The notes below the pieces were generated by a model. It had not been told where the DNA came from and did not search any database. It was given only the letters and a program-made list of their open reading frames with translations. A stretch of 22,500 bases of DNA from Chromera velia (lineage: Eukaryota; Sar; Chromeraceae): positions 39,085 through 61,584 of the forward strand of contig JAHBMJ010003557.1 in NCBI GenBank assembly GCA_018398765.1, given 5' to 3'. Positions 20,085 to 22,500 of this stretch are shown piece after piece. The position numbers and the translations under genes were made by a program. How positions within the stretch are numbered: the stretch's first letter is position 1; the number at the start of each line of letters is the position of its first letter.

Positions 20085-20755
20085 TTTCCGTTTACCTCTC
20101 AGATGTCTCCCCTGTTTCCGTTTAAATATTAGATGTCTCCCCTGTTTCTGCCAGACCTCCAATTGAACCCTTCCCTCCTGTTGCCCTCGATCTCCCTTGC
20201 TTCCGTCAGGTCTCTGAGAGAACTCTTCCCCTGTTGTCGTCCACCTCCCCTGTTTCTGTCAGGCCTCACACAGAATCCCCTCCCCCTTGTTGCCGTCTAC
20301 CTCCCCTATTTCTATCAGACCTCCCCTGTTTCCATCAGATCTCCTACAGATTCCTCCCCTATTTCTATCAGACCTCCCACAGACTCCCTCCCCTGTTTCC
20401 ATCCACCTGACAAATGTCTCCCCTGTTTCCGTTAGACCCCCCACAGAATCCCTCCCCTGTTTCTGTCAGACCCCCCACAGAATCCCTCCCCTGTTTGTGG
20501 CAGACCCCCTACATAATCTCTCCCGTATTTCCATCCACATCTCAGATGTCTCCCCTGTTTCCGTCCACCTCTCAGATGTCCCCCCTGTTTCTATCTACCT
20601 CTCAGATGTCTCCCCTGTTTCCGTCCAACCCCCCGTATTTCCATCAGACCCCCCCTATTTTCGTCAGACTCCCCCTGTTTACGTCAGTCTGAGACCTCCC
20701 AAGTTTCCATCTGTTTCTGTCAGACCTTCTCTTGTTTTCATCAGACCTCCACCGT
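20085..20755 (+). repeat. CT-rich minisatellite, core CTCCCCTGTTTCCRTC
   Basis: About 20 or more copies of a core close to TCTCCCCTGTTTCCGTC, each followed by a variable tail such as AGACCTCC, CACCTCTCAGATG or AGACCCCCCACAGAATCC. Two higher-order unit types alternate. The array lacks stop codons in several frames, giving an open frame to 20958 (223 codons of Ser/Pro/Val repeats). Repeat-driven openness in more than one frame makes real coding unlikely. Confidence 0.85.
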
Positions 20756-21052
20756 CAATCGATCTGAATGCAACTAATCAGACATATGACGTATCGTGCA
20801 AAGCAAGTAGCCCCGGAAAGCGAAGGCATATCGTAGCACCCGGTGCCGCCTGCCGCAGCAGACCCGTACCGGTGTCTGGCCCGCAACTGGTCCTAATCTC
20901 CTCTATCCGCATTCTTCACTGGCGGTGTCTTGATCGTTTGCACCGCAGGTATGGATAGTCTCTTAAAAAAAGATGCTGCATATACAGATCATCTTGATTA
21001 CTTTTCTTTAAGTGGTACTTAGGTTCAGGGAGGTTCAGATATTACTAGATAT

Positions 21053-21332
21053 GCAGAAAACGCTTTATAAAACGAAGTTTTTGTCTAAACACTGCCCAGA
21101 AATATAGAAAACGCTTTGTAAAACGAAGTTTTTATCTATTTTTGTCTAAGCACGTGTACTGCTCAGAAAGGCAGAAAACGCTTTGTAAAACGAAGTTTTT
21201 GTCTATGCACTGCCCACTGAGATATGCAGATTCATTGCAGAAAACGCTTTGTAAAACGAAGTTTTTGTTTAAGCACTGCCCAGAAATACCTGGAAACGCA
21301 GAAAACGCTTTGTATAGAACGAAGTTTTTGTC
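21053..21332 (+). repeat. Five-copy repeat with conserved 30-base hairpin core
   Basis: Copies start near 21053, 21105, 21171, 21237 and 21298. Each has AGAAAACGCTTTGTAAAACG followed by AAGTTTTTGTC. All but the last, which diverges after this core, then continue with a tail close to TAAGCACTGCCCAGAAA. The spacing varies (52-66 bases) while the core is nearly invariant. The core can pair AAAAC-CTT with AAG-TTTT around a short loop. Confidence 0.9.
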
Positions 21333-21403
21333 CGACGCGCGGCCGGCCGGGGCGATGTCCACGTCCAGTGGCAATTTGTGTGACCTACACAGTGTGAGGT
21401 ATC

Positions 21404-21450
21404 GACAACGAGATAATTCGTTGCAACGCGATAATTCGTTGCAACGCGAT
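21404..21450. repeat. Tandem 18-base near-palindromic repeat
   Basis: CAACGAGATAATTCGTTG, then CAACGCGATAATTCGTTG, then CAACGCGAT. Each unit is close to its own reverse complement (CAACGA...TCGTTG). It could be a binding site for a dimeric protein, or simple repeat expansion. Confidence 0.75.
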
Positions 21451-21928
21451 CTAGCTACGATCGATCAGTAACTTTCGAAATGCCTCGAATCAGTACATAC
21501 TCTGGGTTTCAAGCAACAGCACGCAGCTGTCGAATGATTTCATGAGTAGTCTCGCCTGGTGTCAAGGTGATTTTGGTCTTTGAAGTGAGGCCAAGAAAAT
21601 TTCGAAGAGCTCTCTAGATCTGTGCTTCTGGAAGGAGACGGCGTCTGGATACCTTCTCATTATTGCCTCTGGCAGTCTCTTCGTCCAGGGGCCTTCCTGA
21701 TCTCCCCGATTCTCTCTTCCGGGTCCTGATTGTCTTCATTGTACCTGTATATAATTAAGTACCAACATCGAGTCAGACCAGTCTGAGATCGGTTGATAGG
21801 TTCTTCCTTTATCTTTTAGGGAGCTGTCTCCTTTCCCGTATCTCTCTTTTCCATCAGACACTCTCGCTCTTGTGATTTCAGGCGAAAATCCCCAATTGTG
21901 AGGAGAGTCTCATATCCACTCCCTTGAA
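21451..21928 (+). promoter_or_regulatory. Probable promoter and 5' leader of the H+-ATPase gene
   Basis: Non-coding sequence directly upstream of the ATPase ATG. TATATAATTAAGTA near 21748 could be a TATA-like element. TGTGATTTCAG at about 21872-21882 resembles a splice acceptor, so a leader intron is possible. These are positional inferences. Confidence 0.35.
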
Positions 21929-22171
21929 ATGGAGTCCGAAGACCATCACAACAACAACCTGGAGGAGGGGCTGCTCAAAGCCCAGCACGACCCTTTGGGC
22001 TCTGGGTGTGCATCAGCAGCAGATGAGTGCCTCGAGACAACAGGCCTCTCCCAAGCACAGGCGGAGGAGCTGTTGAAGAAAATTGGGTTCAACGAACTGC
22101 CCGAGAAAAAAGTCAACCCCTTCCTGAAGTTCCTCAGCTACTATTGGGGGCCGATGCCCTGCATGATCTGG
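21929..22171 (+). CDS. Plasma-membrane-type P-type H+-ATPase, first exon (partial)
   Basis: ATG 21929 opens a frame for 81 residues: an acidic N-terminal tail (MESEDHHNNNLEEGLLKAQ), then TTGLSQAQAEELLKKIGFNE and LPEKKVNPFLKFLSYYWGPM followed by PCMIW. This is the cation-transporter N-terminal domain leading into the first membrane helix of type IIIA P-type ATPases; FLKFLSYYWGPMP-MIW is diagnostic. These enzymes use ATP to pump protons out across the plasma membrane and are about 900-1000 residues long, so most of the gene lies beyond the window. The exon ends after Trp plus one base (TGG G|GTCGGT), the phase expected before the next helix. Read without splicing, the frame hits TGA at 22253-22255 after non-family sequence, which supports an intron. 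Confidence 0.85.
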
Positions 22172-22500
22172 GTCGGTCCCCAGCTCTTTCTTTCTTGTCT
22201 GTCTATCTGTCTGTATTCTCTGTCTGTGTATCTCTCTCTCTTGAGGGACCGCTGACAGGGGAGCGGTGCCTGTCATTATCTGGATGGGCTCCTTCTTCCT
22301 TCCTTCCAGTACCACAGTGACCACTCAGGCTGTGTCTTCCTTCTGTGCGAGGTTGCGAGAGCCCCTGAGGGCAGCTAGGCTGTGAAGATGGATAAAAGGA
22401 GGTGACTCCAAGAAGTGTCCTCCCTCCTTACTGAGGACGCATTTCCTTGTTGCGACTTGGATGTGACAGGGAGGGTTTTCCGGGGCCCGTCACAATTCTT
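22172..22500 (+). other. First intron of the H+-ATPase gene (continues past window)
   Basis: Starts GT, with a TCTG/TCTC-rich tract at about 22190-22245. A candidate acceptor (CTTCCTTCCAG at about 22299-22309) is followed in the needed phase by an early stop and shows no ATPase residues, so the true acceptor is probably outside the window. Confidence 0.5.

Noticed and set aside
6808-22245. CRISPR-like array in the repeat tracts
   Set aside because: All tandem repeats here are microsatellites, minisatellites or palindromic elements; none has uniform repeats with unique spacers, and the genome is eukaryotic.

Overview
The window looks like nuclear DNA of a unicellular eukaryote, probably an alga or other protist; alveolate or stramenopile is a guess. 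Four host-type genes can be modelled. Three have short GT-AG introns with conserved reading phase, and the fourth is the first exon of a plasma-membrane-type P-type H+-ATPase at the right edge. Their exons are GC-richer and favour C or G in the third codon position. They sit in long gene-free stretches full of microsatellites, minisatellites and foldback elements. There are no operons, ribosome binding sites or other bacterial features.

Layout. 1-906: a small three-exon gene of unknown function. 907-3280: AT-rich intergenic DNA with two foldback (MITE-like) elements at 1353-1620 and 2060-2328, then a short GC island at 2910-2990. 3281-4127: a two-exon gene for a secreted or membrane protein with an N-terminal signal sequence and a C-terminal membrane segment. 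4128-7040: gene-free DNA ending in a large CT microsatellite. About 7040-14470: an AT-rich island. 14470-16035: intergenic. 16036-16880: a two-exon gene for a small basic, charged protein. 16881-21928: microsatellites, an AT-rich patch, a 90-base duplication, a CT-rich minisatellite, a five-copy 50-65 base repeat and an 18-base palindromic repeat. 21929 to the end: the H+-ATPase first exon and part of its first intron.

The most unusual part is the AT-rich island at about 7040-14470. It holds degraded protein-coding remnants on both strands. One, at 9187-10548, contains a clear chromodomain, preceded by a stretch resembling the C-terminal end of a retroviral-type integrase. It lies next to a repeat present in two direct copies and one inverted copy. 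Two or three further remnants lie at 7486-8010 (plus), 11408-12618 (minus) and 13129-13675 (minus). The simplest reading is a decayed multigene mobile element, either an LTR retroelement with added cargo or a Maverick/Polinton-like or viral insertion. The family is not settled. Most reading-frame breaks are single stop codons rather than frameshifts, and many fit as former Gln or Arg codons. That fits decay by C-to-T change. A reassigned code is possible in principle, but host genes in the same window end in TAA, TAG and TGA.
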